64,000 nt of DNA from Corallococcus sicarius. GTDB lineage: Bacteria > Myxococcota > Myxococcia > Myxococcales > Myxococcaceae. Below are positions 47,617 to 56,969 of the stretch, piece after piece. The stretch spans positions 1-64,000 of the forward strand of contig NZ_RAWG01000004.1 in the NCBI RefSeq assembly GCF_003611735.1, in the 5' to 3' direction. Within the stretch, counting starts at the first letter, position 1. Each line of letters begins with the position of its first letter. The notes beneath the pieces are model-generated. The model worked only from the letters and a program-made list of their open reading frames with translations. It ran no database searches and was not told where the DNA came from. The position numbers and the translations under genes were made by a program.

Positions 47617-50199
47617 TCAGCGCGTGATGGCGCGCAGCAGCGAGTTGCCCGCGTCCGCCACGTAGAGCGTCCCGTCCGGCCCCACCGCGAGCCCCGCGGG
47701 CAGCACCAGTTGGGCCTCCCGGCCCGCTCCATCCTCGTGGCCATAGCGGCCGCTGCCCGCGAGCGTGGTCAGCTTCTCCGGCTCACCGGCCGCGTTGAAC
47801 ACGAGCCGGCGCACGCGGTAGTTGCCGGGGTCGGACACCGCGAGCGAGCCGTCCGGCAGCAGCGCGAGGCCCAGGTAGGGCAGGAGCTGCGCGTCCTTCG
47901 CCTCCCCGTCGCGGAAGCCGGGCGTGGAGCCCGTCATGACGGAGGTGACGCCGTCGCGCACGCGCACCACGCGCGCCATGCCGCTCTCCACGACGTACAG
48001 GGTGCCGTCCGCCGCCTGGACCGCCGCGGAGGGGCGGTAGAGCCAGTCGCCCTGCAGCGTCGTCACCGGGTTGCCGGGCGTCACCATGTCGATGCGGCGG
48101 ATGACGCTGTTGTTCATGTCCGCGACGAGCAGCCCCGTGCCATCCGGCGTGAAGGACAGCCCGGTGGGCTGGTTGAAGGCCGCCGCGAGGGCGGGCCCGT
48201 CCAGGTAGCCGTAGGTGGTGCCCGCGAAGACCTGCGACTTGCCGTCCACGGAGATGCGCCGGATGAGGGCGTTCTCCGTGTCCGACACGTAGATGTTGCC
48301 CAGCGCGTCCGCGGCGATGCCCATGGGGCCCACGAGGTTGTTGAGCACCGTGCGGATCTTCCCGTCCGGCGACACGCGCTTGACGGCGTTGGCCAGCGCG
48401 TCCGCCACCGCCCAGCCGCCGTCCGGCAGCACCGCGACCGCGAGCGGCGCGCCCAGGGCATCCGCCGCCACCTTGGCGTCCGAGCGGCAGCGCTTGCCGG
48501 GCTCTCCCGCCACCGTGTGCACGGCCTGCGCGAACGGGCCCTGGGCCTGGGGCAGCGCGGGCGGCTGGAACTTCACCAGGTCCTCCGGCACCTTCCGGCC
48601 CAGCGCCTTGTAGAGCACGTTGGCCACGATGCGGCCCGCGCGGGCATCCGGCACGCGGTCCCCCACCCCGGCCAGCTTCTGCACGAAGTCGATGCCGCCC
48701 GAGGAGAACACGTACGCGTCCCCCTGCTTGCGCACCACCATGTGCGCGAAGCCGAAGCCGCCCTGGAGCGACAGCGAGGGAGACTCGGCGAGCACGTCCA
48801 CCCCGGACGGTTGCCGGCCGTTGTTCACCAGCTGATCCACTTCGTAGCCGTTGGCCATCCACAGCGTGTCACCGTGCTTGAGCCCGGTGCCGGCGAAGGC
48901 CCAGTGGTCCGGCGCGGTGATGACCGTGGGGAAGGGCCACTGGTGCCAGCGCGCGGCGAACTGCACGCCCAGCAGCGCGTTCTCCGGACGGGGCGCGGGC
49001 AGGTCGCGGAACTTCACAGTCCTGCGCTGATCCTTGTACGGATCCGCCGCGTGGCCCTTGTAGCAGGTGACGACGCGGCGCTCGCGGCCGTCCGCCGCGG
49101 GCTCGAAGCGCACCTGCCAGTAGGCGTTGTTCGCGCCCAGGTTCAGCAGCGACCGGCCCTCCGTCAGCGCGCGGTCCGCGTGGTCGCGCTGCTTCGAGGA
49201 CCAGTACTCGTCGTGCCCGGACATCACCCACACCTTCGCGCCGCGAAGGAAGTCGTAGCTTTCGTCCAGGTCCTCGTCGGTGAAGTAGCCCACGTCCAGG
49301 TCCTGCGACTCCAGCCACGTCACCAGGCTGAGGTCGTCCGTCATCAGGGCGCCGGTGCCCTGGGCCCGGTAGTACGGCCGGTCATAGGAGGACTTGAAGG
49401 CGCGGCTGACGCCCTGCGACTTCATCACGCCCTTCTGATCATCGTAGAGGCTGGTGCCGCCCCAGGTGTTGTACGCCGCCCAGCTGGAGGTGGGGATGAG
49501 CACCGCGACCTCGGAGCGCGGGTTGGCGTCGCGGACGAAGAAGGGCACGTAGCGCGACGGCTGATCCTCGCGCACGAGCTTCACCACGTACACGCCGCGC
49601 ACCCAGTCCTTCGCGACGGGGATCTCCAGCGAGGGGGACCACGCGCAGGCGATGAGGCCCGTCGTCGGGTCCGCCGGGCAGTCCGCCTGCCGCGTGCCCT
49701 TCACGGGGCCGCCGCGCGCGACCTCGCGGGCGCCCACGCCGCCGTAGTAGCCCAGGCGATAGACGAACCACGTGAAGCTCTTCGCCTCCGACAGCGACAC
49801 CGCCACGCGCAGCGACTCGCCCTGCGTCAGCGTGGCCTTGAGGGGATAGCCCTCGATTTCACGCTGGTTCGCGTTGCGGGTGATGCGCCAGTGGGCGGTC
49901 CCCTTCTTCTGGTTCTCCTTGTGCACCGCGTCCGCGTCGCGCGCGGGCAGCGAGGTGCCTCCATCCGGCAGGTTCGGGTCCGGCTCGTCCGGAGTGCCCG
50001 CGTCATATTCGGGCACGATGACGCCGCCATCCGGGCCAGGGAGCACACCCGCGTCGTCGTTGTTCAGCGGGGGATCATCATGGCGATCACCGGGAGGAGG
50101 CGTGCCCGGGGCAGGACCCGAGTCCTTGCACCCCGCCGAGCCCGTCACCAGGAGCGCCAACACCACTCCCAGCCCCATCCACCGACGCCCCTGTCCCAT
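47617..50199 (-). CDS. N,N-dimethylformamidase-like / NHL-repeat lipoprotein
   Basis: 860 residues from ATG 50199, with GGAGG upstream. A signal and lipobox GSAGC give a lipoprotein. A Pro/Asp-rich linker leads to a region (~100-560) like the large subunit of N,N-dimethylformamidase, with TSSWAAYNTWGG, YDRPYYRAQG, DVGYFTDEDLD and VMSGHDEYWS. Residues ~585-860 form about five NHL-type propeller repeats (GIAADALGNIYVSDTENALI, GLAVGPDGTLYVADAGNS). The combination suggests a surface-exposed hydrolase-like or carbohydrate-recognising module attached to a propeller. Catalysis is not proven by the visible residues. The stop is tail-to-tail with the DnaC-like gene. Confidence 0.8.
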   Translation of the reverse strand: MGQGRRWMGLGVVLALLVTGSAGCKDSGPAPGTPPPGDRHDDPPLNNDDAGVLPGPDGGVIVPEYDAGTPDEPDPNLPDGGTSLPARDADAVHKENQKKGTAHWRITRNANQREIEGYPLKATLTQGESLRVAVSLSEAKSFTWFVYRLGYYGGVGAREVARGGPVKGTRQADCPADPTTGLIACAWSPSLEIPVAKDWVRGVYVVKLVREDQPSRYVPFFVRDANPRSEVAVLIPTSSWAAYNTWGGTSLYDDQKGVMKSQGVSRAFKSSYDRPYYRAQGTGALMTDDLSLVTWLESQDLDVGYFTDEDLDESYDFLRGAKVWVMSGHDEYWSSKQRDHADRALTEGRSLLNLGANNAYWQVRFEPAADGRERRVVTCYKGHAADPYKDQRRTVKFRDLPAPRPENALLGVQFAARWHQWPFPTVITAPDHWAFAGTGLKHGDTLWMANGYEVDQLVNNGRQPSGVDVLAESPSLSLQGGFGFAHMVVRKQGDAYVFSSGGIDFVQKLAGVGDRVPDARAGRIVANVLYKALGRKVPEDLVKFQPPALPQAQGPFAQAVHTVAGEPGKRCRSDAKVAADALGAPLAVAVLPDGGWAVADALANAVKRVSPDGKIRTVLNNLVGPMGIAADALGNIYVSDTENALIRRISVDGKSQVFAGTTYGYLDGPALAAAFNQPTGLSFTPDGTGLLVADMNNSVIRRIDMVTPGNPVTTLQGDWLYRPSAAVQAADGTLYVVESGMARVVRVRDGVTSVMTGSTPGFRDGEAKDAQLLPYLGLALLPDGSLAVSDPGNYRVRRLVFNAAGEPEKLTTLAGSGRYGHEDGAGREAQLVLPAGLAVGPDGTLYVADAGNSLLRAITR

Positions 50200-50365
50200 T
50201 GACCGACCCTCCACCCCGGTGTTCAGGAGCGGAGGGTAGGCATCGACTCCTGGGAGGGAAGCACCCTGCCCGACGTGGGCACAAAAGTTCGACACTTCCA
50301 CCCCGCCAGGGTCCAAGCGGGCGCGCAATTCGCTGGATCAGCGAACATCCCTGGGACACCGGGTG

Positions 50366-51559
50366 TCAGCTACCCAGCAGTTCCCGGTGCAGCCTCGCCG
50401 TCAGCGGCTTCAGGTGGGCCTTGTCCACCAGCAGGGTCACTTGCAGGGGCGAGGTGCTCACGGCATGCACCCGGGCAGACAGGCCCTCGGCCGCTGCCAG
50501 GGCCTTCCTCAGGGGCACCCAGTCCGCGTTGAGGCCCACGCCCACGCAGGTGACGGTGCCCCACCCGTCCCGCCACTCCACCGCCGGGCCGAAGCGCGTG
50601 GACAGCTCCCGCTGGAGCGCTTCGGGGCCGTGCACGTCCGCGAGCGGCACCGCGAGGAAGGTGCGCCCCGGCGCGCCCGGCAGCCCGTCATGCGCGAGCG
50701 TCCGGCCGCGCACGGCGCGCGCGTCCAGGAACTCCAGCAGTTCCTCCAGGGCCACGGTGTCCCCGGCGACGAGCACCGCCATCTCCGCGTCGGCCGTCAC
50801 GCCCTTGACGCGGCTGTCGGTGGGGACGGCCAGCTCCTGCACGGCGGTGCCGGTGCCCTGCCCGTGCGCGGTGCGCGCGAGGATGGTGATGCCGCGCGCC
50901 TTGGCCCACTCCACGGCCTGGGCGTTGAGCACCTTGGCGCCGGCGCTCGCCAGCTCCTGCATCTCGTCGTAGCTCAGGGTCTCCAGCTTGCGGGCGTCCG
51001 GCACCACCCGGGGGTCCGCGCTGAAGACGCCGTCCACGTCCGAGTAGATTTCACACGCCTCCGCCTCCAGCGCCGCCGCCAGCGCCACGGCGGTGGTGTC
51101 CGAGCCGCCGCGCCCCAGCGTCGTCACCTCCTTCTTGAAGGAGACGCCCTGGTAGCCCGCGACGATGACGACCTTGCCGTTCGCCAGCTCCTCCTGGATG
51201 CGGTAGGGCCGCACCTCCACGATGCGGGCCTGCGCGTGCGCGTCGTTGGTGATGATGCCGCTCTGGCTGCCGGTGAAGCTGATGGCCGGCACGCCGTGCT
51301 CCTGGAGCGCCATGGACAGGAGCGCCATGGAGATGCGCTCGCCGCACGTCAGCAGCATGTCCAGCTCCCGCCGGGGCGGGTCCGCCGACACGCCCTTGGC
51401 GAGCGCCAGCAGATCGTCCGTGGTGTCGCCCATGGCGCTCACCACCACCACCACCTGGTAGCCCGAGTCCCGCTTCTCCTTCACGCGACGGGCGACCTTG
51501 CCGAGCTTCTCCGCGTCGGCGACCGATGAGCCGCCGTACTTCTGAACCACGATTGGCAT
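50366..51559 (-). CDS. lysC: Aspartate kinase
   Basis: 397 residues from ATG 51559. The N-terminal kinase domain has [47 protein letters not shown] and [13 protein letters not shown]. Two ACT domains at the C-terminus (from ~265) are expected to bind Lys/Thr for feedback control. It phosphorylates L-aspartate as the first step to Lys, Met, Thr and diaminopimelate. The size is normal for the class with short ACT modules. The symbol is assigned by family, because paralogues (for example an Ask_Ect type) cannot be excluded. It is divergent from the ABC operon with only 42 bp between the start codons, so the promoters overlap. Confidence 0.92.
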   Translation of the reverse strand: MPIVVQKYGGSSVADAEKLGKVARRVKEKRDSGYQVVVVVSAMGDTTDDLLALAKGVSADPPRRELDMLLTCGERISMALLSMALQEHGVPAISFTGSQSGIITNDAHAQARIVEVRPYRIQEELANGKVVIVAGYQGVSFKKEVTTLGRGGSDTTAVALAAALEAEACEIYSDVDGVFSADPRVVPDARKLETLSYDEMQELASAGAKVLNAQAVEWAKARGITILARTAHGQGTGTAVQELAVPTDSRVKGVTADAEMAVLVAGDTVALEELLEFLDARAVRGRTLAHDGLPGAPGRTFLAVPLADVHGPEALQRELSTRFGPAVEWRDGWGTVTCVGVGLNADWVPLRKALAAAEGLSARVHAVSTSPLQVTLLVDKAHLKPLTARLHRELLGS

Positions 51560-51601
51560 CCGCGCCTCGCTTCCCCGGCAGTGTAAAGTCCGCCCCCGCG
51601 C

Positions 51602-52345
51602 ATGCCAATCACCGAGAAACCCATCATCGAGGTGCGCAACCTCACCCGGAGCTACCGCGATCGCGTGGCCATCCAGGACCTGTCCTTCACCGTGGGTGAG
51701 GGGGAGCTGCTCGGCTTCCTCGGGCCCAACGGCGCGGGCAAGTCCACCACGATGAAGATCCTCACCGGCTTCCTGCCGCCCACAGGGGGGCAGGTGAAGG
51801 TGGCCGGCTTCGACGTGTCCACGCACCCGATGGAGGTCAAACGGCGCATCGGGTACCTGCCGGAGACGCCGCCGCTGTACCCGGAGCTGACGGTGCACGG
51901 CTACCTGACGTTCGTGGCCGCGCTCAAGCAGGTGCCCGGCCACGCCGTGAAGGCGGAGGTGGAGCGGGTGGCGGGGCTCACCGGCGTGGGTGACGTGATG
52001 GGCCGTGTCATCCAGAACCTGTCCAAGGGCTTCCAGCAACGCGTGGGCATCGCGCAGGCGCTCTTGGGCTCGCCGCCGGTGCTCATCCTCGACGAGCCCA
52101 CGGAGGGGTTGGATCCCACGCAGCGCGCGGAGCTGCGCGCGTTGATCCGCGGCCTGGCGGGCAAGCACACCGTGCTCCTGTCCACGCACATCCTCTCGGA
52201 GGTCGCCGTGACGTGCGAGACGGTGCTCATCCTCCACCAGGGCCGCGTGGTGGCCCATGAGGCCATCGCCACGCTCGCGCAGTCCCACGGCCAGGCCGAG
52301 CACGCCTCGCTGGAAGAAGTCTTCATCAAGCTGACCGCCGCCTGA
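51602..52345 (+). CDS. ABC transporter ATP-binding protein (GldA-like)
   Basis: 247 residues. Walker A is GPNGAGKST (~43-51), the signature is [15 protein letters not shown], Walker B is [12 protein letters not shown], and the switch His is in STHILSEV. The C-terminal [12 protein letters not shown] is typical of the CcmA/GldA-type ATPases. It is followed by a permease, a GldG-like protein and a DUF4340 protein, the usual set of the Gld-type exporter in myxobacteria. The transported substrate is unknown. In Bacteroidetes GldAFG serves gliding, but that role is not established outside that group. First gene of the operon. Confidence 0.93.
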   Translation: MPITEKPIIEVRNLTRSYRDRVAIQDLSFTVGEGELLGFLGPNGAGKSTTMKILTGFLPPTGGQVKVAGFDVSTHPMEVKRRIGYLPETPPLYPELTVHGYLTFVAALKQVPGHAVKAEVERVAGLTGVGDVMGRVIQNLSKGFQQRVGIAQALLGSPPVLILDEPTEGLDPTQRAELRALIRGLAGKHTVLLSTHILSEVAVTCETVLILHQGRVVAHEAIATLAQSHGQAEHASLEEVFIKLTAA

Positions 52346-52380
52346 GCGCCTCCCCTTCCCCTTCGAGGATTCCCCCCCGC

Positions 52381-53184
52381 ATGCGCACCGCCCTGGCCAT
52401 CGCCCGCAAGGAACTGGCCGTCGCCTTCACCACCCCGTGGGCCTACGTCGTGTTCACGGCGATGGCGGCGCTCTCGTCGTTCTTCTTCGTCAGCCTGCTG
52501 GAGCAGTTCCAGCAGGTGCAGTCGCTGGCGCGGGAGCACGGCTGGAGCAAGCTGCCGGCGGACTCGGTCGTCTACCGCAACCTCACCGACGGCGTGGTGG
52601 TGCAGCTGTGGGGCGTGGTGCTGATCATCACGCTCTTCATCGCGCCCTTCCTGTCCATGCGGTTGTTCGCGGAGGAGAAGCGCCAGAAGACGCTCGCGCT
52701 CCTGCTGACGACGCCGGTGCGGCCGGTGGACATCGTGCTGGGCAAGTACCTGGGAGGCCTGGGCCTCATCTTCGTCACGCTGGGGCTGACGCTGGTGTTC
52801 CCGCTGCTCTTGTCGGTGGTGGGTTCGAGCGAGTCCGGGCCCGCGCTGGAGTGGCCCACGGTGCTGCTGGGCTACGGGGCGGTGCTCCTGTGGGGCGCCA
52901 CCTGCATGGCGGTGGGCCTGTTCATCTCCGCGCTGACGGAGAGCCAGATGCTGGCGGCCTTCCTCACCTTCACCGTGCTGCTGCCGTGGATGCTCCTGCG
53001 CGGCGTGGCCCAGTCCACGGAAGAGCCGCTGCGCTCCTTCCTGAGCTACCTGTCCTTCGACACCCAGTTGCAGGGGATGATCCAGGGCGTCCTGGAGGTG
53101 CAGGCGCTGGTGTTCTTCGCGTCCGTCATCCTGTTCTCGCTGCTGCTCACCCACCGCGCCGTGGAAGCGCAGCGCTACGTGTGA
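52381..53184 (+). CDS. ABC transporter permease (GldF-like)
   Basis: 267 residues with six predicted membrane helices, beginning [21 protein letters not shown] and including [18 protein letters not shown]. The segment [20 protein letters not shown] is the coupling-helix motif common to the ABC-2 permeases. It is the membrane partner of the ATPase encoded 35 bp upstream. The next gene starts 2 bp after its stop, so it lies within one operon. Polytopic ABC-2 permease is certain. The substrate is not. Confidence 0.92.
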   Translation: MRTALAIARKELAVAFTTPWAYVVFTAMAALSSFFFVSLLEQFQQVQSLAREHGWSKLPADSVVYRNLTDGVVVQLWGVVLIITLFIAPFLSMRLFAEEKRQKTLALLLTTPVRPVDIVLGKYLGGLGLIFVTLGLTLVFPLLLSVVGSSESGPALEWPTVLLGYGAVLLWGATCMAVGLFISALTESQMLAAFLTFTVLLPWMLLRGVAQSTEEPLRSFLSYLSFDTQLQGMIQGVLEVQALVFFASVILFSLLLTHRAVEAQRYV

Positions 53185-53186
53185 CC

Positions 53187-54755
53187 ATGAGAGCGAACCA
53201 CATCACCCGGCTGCAGGGCGCCTTCGGCCTGCTGCTCCTGCTGTCCAGTCCCTTCACGCTGTTCCTCTCGTCCGGCAGCGTGCCGCTCGCCGTGGGCAAG
53301 GCGGTGCTGGGCGCCGTGATGCTCGGGGACTACGTCGTCTCGCACCGTCGGGAGCTGGGGCGCTCAGGCTCACGCCGCACGGGGCGGTTCGTCGCGTCCA
53401 CCGTGCTCATCACGCTGTTGGCGCTGGGCGTGCTGGTGGGCCTCAACGTCCTCGCGTTCAAGAACAACCGGCGCATCGACCTGACGCGGGAGCGCATCTT
53501 CTCGCTCGCGCCGCAGACGCGCGAGACGCTCGCGGGCCTGAAGGAGCCAGCTCGCGCGCTGGCGCTCATCCCCCCCACGCACCCGTCCTATGGCGAGTTG
53601 GAGGAGCTGTTCCGGCGCTTCCACGAGGCGGCGCCCCAGAGGTTCAACTACGCGTTCGCGGATCCGCACCACGAGCCCGGCCTGGCCGCGAGGTATCAGC
53701 TCAAGGACGGCCAGACGCTGGTCGTCGTCTCGCGCGGCGAGGGCGAGGATGCGCCCCACACCACCCTGCCCCTCCCCTACGAACAGGAGCTGACCAACGC
53801 CCTCCTCCAGTTGGAGGCGGCGGGCACGCAGAAGGTGTACGTCCTTGAGGGGCACGGCGAGTGGCCGCTGGAGACGCCGAACGGTCCCCAGGGTCCGGGC
53901 GACGGGCTGTCGGAGCTGCGCAGGCAACTGCTGCGCGAGGGCTACCGCCCCGAGCCCCTCAACCTCCTGGGCCTCAAGGAGGTGCCTCGCGACGCGGGGC
54001 TGCTGATCATCGCGGGGGCGAAGGAGGACTACACGGCTCCGGAAATGGCGGTCCTGCGCACCTACCTGGGCGAGGGCGGCCGGCTCCTGTACTTCACCGA
54101 CGTGGGCACGACGGACGGGCTGGGCCTGCTGCTCGCGGACTACGGCGTGCAGGTGGACGACGGCGTGGCGGCGGACTCGCAGTTCAACGCGGGCAACCCG
54201 TTCGTCCTCGTGTCGAACTTCTTCGGCAAGCACGTCATCACCCGCCCCTTGCAGGAGCGCGCGTTCAACGTGCAGCTCCCCACCGTGCGCAGCCTCACGC
54301 TGTTCCGCGAGGGCTTCCTGCCCGGCGTGAAGGTGGAGCCCGTGCTGCTGACGTCGCCCTATGCGTGGGTGGAGACGCGGCCCCAGGAGGACACCACCCC
54401 GTCCGATGGCGAGAAGATGGGGCAGCTCACGCTCGTGGCCGCCGCGTCCCGGGACACGCGCGGGGCGGACTCCAAGCGCTTCGACGAGGCGCGGCTGGTG
54501 GTGATGGGGGACTCGGAGCTGCTGCTGGATCCGAACTGGGGCCATGAGGCCAACCGCAACCTGGTGATGAATGCCCTGGGCTGGGCGTCCCATCAGGTGG
54601 AGAAGATCACCCTGCGCCCCCCGAACCGGGAGACGTCCTCGCTGGAGCTGGGCCGAGGGCAGCTCCAGTTGCTGCGCTTCGTCGCCACCGACCTGTTTCC
54701 CCTGGCGTTGCTGGGCGTGGGGCTCGCTGTCTGGCTGTCGCGGAGGGACCGGTGA
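53187..54755 (+). CDS. GldG-like ABC auxiliary protein
   Basis: 522 residues from ATG 53187. Three N-terminal membrane helices are visible (FGLLLLLSSPFTLFL, VPLAVGKAVLGAVMLG, STVLITLLALGVLVGLNVLA). A large periplasmic region follows (~100-495) with the family motif NNRRIDLTRERIFSLAPQT at its start. A C-terminal helix (TDLFPLALLGVGLAVWLS) re-enters the membrane. This is the ABC_transp_aux/GldG architecture, a subunit that works with a GldF-type permease. The four last bases overlap the GTG of the next gene (GTGA), so the two are coupled. Confidence 0.9.
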   Translation: MRANHITRLQGAFGLLLLLSSPFTLFLSSGSVPLAVGKAVLGAVMLGDYVVSHRRELGRSGSRRTGRFVASTVLITLLALGVLVGLNVLAFKNNRRIDLTRERIFSLAPQTRETLAGLKEPARALALIPPTHPSYGELEELFRRFHEAAPQRFNYAFADPHHEPGLAARYQLKDGQTLVVVSRGEGEDAPHTTLPLPYEQELTNALLQLEAAGTQKVYVLEGHGEWPLETPNGPQGPGDGLSELRRQLLREGYRPEPLNLLGLKEVPRDAGLLIIAGAKEDYTAPEMAVLRTYLGEGGRLLYFTDVGTTDGLGLLLADYGVQVDDGVAADSQFNAGNPFVLVSNFFGKHVITRPLQERAFNVQLPTVRSLTLFREGFLPGVKVEPVLLTSPYAWVETRPQEDTTPSDGEKMGQLTLVAAASRDTRGADSKRFDEARLVVMGDSELLLDPNWGHEANRNLVMNALGWASHQVEKITLRPPNRETSSLELGRGQLQLLRFVATDLFPLALLGVGLAVWLSRRDR

Positions 54756-56227
54756 GGACTGCTGGAGTCGTGGTGCTGGGGCTCGCGGTGCTGGGTCCCT
54801 GGGCGTGTTCACGTGAAGCGGAGAAGCCCGCCCCTCCGAAGCTCTTCGCGACGGAGGCCGCGGAGCCGGCTCGTGGATCCGCGCCCCAGGCGGCCCCTGT
54901 CTTCACGCACCTGACGGTGAAGGCCCGGGGCGCCACCACGGAGCTGGAGCGGACGCCCGAGGGCTGGCGGCTCACCGCCCCCGTGGAGGCGAAGGCGGAT
55001 CCGTACGCGGTGGAGGCCCTGGTGCAGCAGCTCACCACGGCGAAGTTCAAGGCGACGGTGAACGCCTCGCCGTCGGACGCGGACCTGAAGAAGTACGGCC
55101 TCACGTCGCCCCGCTTCACCGTGACGGCGCGGGCCTATGTGCCGGACGCAAGCGGCGGCGGCGCGGAGGATCCATCCCGGCAGCGCACCGTCACGCTGGC
55201 GGGGGGCGAGGAGAACTCCTTCGACGGCTCCGTGTACGTGCGCCGTGAGGGGGATGCGACCGTCTACGCGGCCGAGGGCGCCGTGCGGTGGGCGCTCGAC
55301 AAGGGCCCCTTCGAGCTGCGCGCCAAGGAGTTCCTGGGGCCGCTGGACGCCGCGTCGCTCCAGTCCATCGAGGTGACGGCGAAGGCACACGCGTACCAAC
55401 TGACGCGCGACGTGGACGGCAAGACGTGGCGGCTGGTGAAGCCGGAGCCGACGCGTGCGAACGCCAGCCGCGTGGCGGACCTGCTCACCGCGTTCGCGGG
55501 ACAGCAGGCCCTGTCGTTCCCGGAGGACTCCCCTGCCCAGCGAAAGGCGCTCGGCCTGGAAACGCCCGTGGTGGATGCGCGCTTCGTTCCCTCCTCGGGC
55601 GAGCCCATCCGCGTGCGGCTGTCCCAGGTGACGCGCGAGGGGGCGACCGCGGTCCATGCGCTGCGTGAGCAGGGAAATCGCTCCACGCTGGCGGAGGTGG
55701 ACGCGCGCGCGCTGACGACACTGGACGTCGGGGTGCCGGAGCTGAAGGACCGGCGCGTGCTGGCGTTCCCGCGCGACGCCGTGCGGCGGCTGGAGTTCCA
55801 TCCTGGAGGCAAGGCCGCGCCCGTGGTGGTGACGCGCGGGTCTGCCGCGGACGGTGGCTCCGACGCATGGCAGGTGGAGGGCCCCGACGGTGGACGCGCC
55901 CGGCACTTCCGCGTGGTGAAGCTCCTGGGCACGCTCGACGCGCTGAAGGCCGCCGCGTTCGGCGAGGCGAACGTGAAGCGGTGGGAGCGCTACGGCATCA
56001 GCGAGTCCTCCCGGAGCGTGGTGCTGCGCGACGCGGACGGGAAGGAGCTGGCGCGGCTGTGGCTGGGCCACGCGGTGCCGGAGCAGGAGGAGCGGCTCTA
56101 CGCGCGCGGCTCCGGACCGGACCTGCTGGAGGTCTCCGCGAGCGCCGTGGCGGACCTGCCCACGAGCGCCGCGGACCTGAAGGACGCGCCGCCCGGGGGG
56201 CCGGACGGCGGGGCTCCCACGCCCTGA
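54752..56227 (+). CDS. DUF4340 lipoprotein of the Gld-type ABC operon
   Basis: 491 residues from GTG 54752 in a GTGA overlap with the GldG-like gene. A signal and lipobox GPWAC give a lipoprotein. The body is mostly beta-strand with two or three repeats of the DUF4340 type (LERTPEGWRLTAPVEAKADP, GKTWRLVKPEPTRANASRV, DAWQVEGPDGGRARHFRV). DUF4340 proteins accompany GldAFG-type exporters and are thought to sit on the periplasmic side of the complex, but their role is unknown. It is the last gene of the operon, convergent with the metallophosphoesterase 7 bp away. Confidence 0.85.
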   Translation: MRTAGVVVLGLAVLGPWACSREAEKPAPPKLFATEAAEPARGSAPQAAPVFTHLTVKARGATTELERTPEGWRLTAPVEAKADPYAVEALVQQLTTAKFKATVNASPSDADLKKYGLTSPRFTVTARAYVPDASGGGAEDPSRQRTVTLAGGEENSFDGSVYVRREGDATVYAAEGAVRWALDKGPFELRAKEFLGPLDAASLQSIEVTAKAHAYQLTRDVDGKTWRLVKPEPTRANASRVADLLTAFAGQQALSFPEDSPAQRKALGLETPVVDARFVPSSGEPIRVRLSQVTREGATAVHALREQGNRSTLAEVDARALTTLDVGVPELKDRRVLAFPRDAVRRLEFHPGGKAAPVVVTRGSAADGGSDAWQVEGPDGGRARHFRVVKLLGTLDALKAAAFGEANVKRWERYGISESSRSVVLRDADGKELARLWLGHAVPEQEERLYARGSGPDLLEVSASAVADLPTSAADLKDAPPGGPDGGAPTP

Positions 56228-56234
56228 GGCAGCG

Positions 56235-56969
56235 TCAGACCTCCATCAAGGCGAAGCGCTGCTCGGGCGTGAACTTGGTGAGCAGCGGCATCGCCACGTT
56301 GAACACGGGGATGCCGCTCTTGGTCTTCCCCTCGCGGGCACCGTGGTGCGCGTGCCCGTGGAAGACGCAGGCCGCGCCGTAGTGGTCGATGGGCATCGAC
56401 AGGCGGCTCGTGCCGAGGAAGGGGCGGATCTCGATGTTCTCCCCGTCCAGCGTCTCCGGGATGGGGGCGTAGTGCATGATCACGACCTTCTTCTCCGTGT
56501 CCAGGTGGCTGAGCGCCGCTTCCAGCTTGAGCGACTCCTTCACGGCCTCCTGCACGAAGGACTTCGTCTCGCCCTCGCCGAAGGCCTGCAACGTCGCGTT
56601 GCCGAAGCCTCCTCCGAAGCCCTTCACGCCCGCCACGCCCAGCACCTTCTCGAAGATGTAGTGGTCTCCGTCGAGGATGTGGACGCCGACCTTGGACAGC
56701 TCCGAGCAGATGTCCTTCACCTGCCCGTGCTCGTAGTCGTGATTGCCCAGCACCGCGGCGCACGGGACGCGCAGCGCTGACAGCTCCTCCGCCAGCACCT
56801 TGCCCTCTTCGACCATGCCGCGATCCGTCAGGTCGCCGCACAGCAGCAGCAGATCCGCCGAGGCGTTCACCTGTTTGACGAACTGACGGAAGCGGCCGTG
56901 CTGGTCGTCACGGCAGTGGAGGTCACCGACCGCTGCCAGCCGTATTTTCGAGCTCGGATCTCGGGCCAC
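56235..56969 (-). CDS. Calcineurin-like metallophosphoesterase
   Basis: 244 residues from GTG 56969, preceded by GAGGGGGAC. The in-frame TTG at 57020 is a weaker choice. The metal motifs are in order: GDLHC, GDLTDRG, GNHDYE, and FHGHAHHG. This is the class III phosphoesterase family, close to YfcE/Icc-like enzymes. It is cytoplasmic. The first 47 bp overlap the 3' end of the nucleotidyltransferase-like gene in another frame, so the two are probably co-transcribed and perhaps act together. The substrate is unknown and could be a nucleotide or a phosphorylated protein. Confidence 0.85.
   Translation of the reverse strand: MARDPSSKIRLAAVGDLHCRDDQHGRFRQFVKQVNASADLLLLCGDLTDRGMVEEGKVLAEELSALRVPCAAVLGNHDYEHGQVKDICSELSKVGVHILDGDHYIFEKVLGVAGVKGFGGGFGNATLQAFGEGETKSFVQEAVKESLKLEAALSHLDTEKKVVIMHYAPIPETLDGENIEIRPFLGTSRLSMPIDHYGAACVFHGHAHHGAREGKTKSGIPVFNVAMPLLTKFTPEQRFALMEV

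Noticed and set aside
51602..56227. Bacteroidetes-style gliding role for the GldAFG-like operon
   Set aside because: The homology is to the exporter only. Other gld/spr genes are absent, and gliding in this organism is explained by the Glt cluster.
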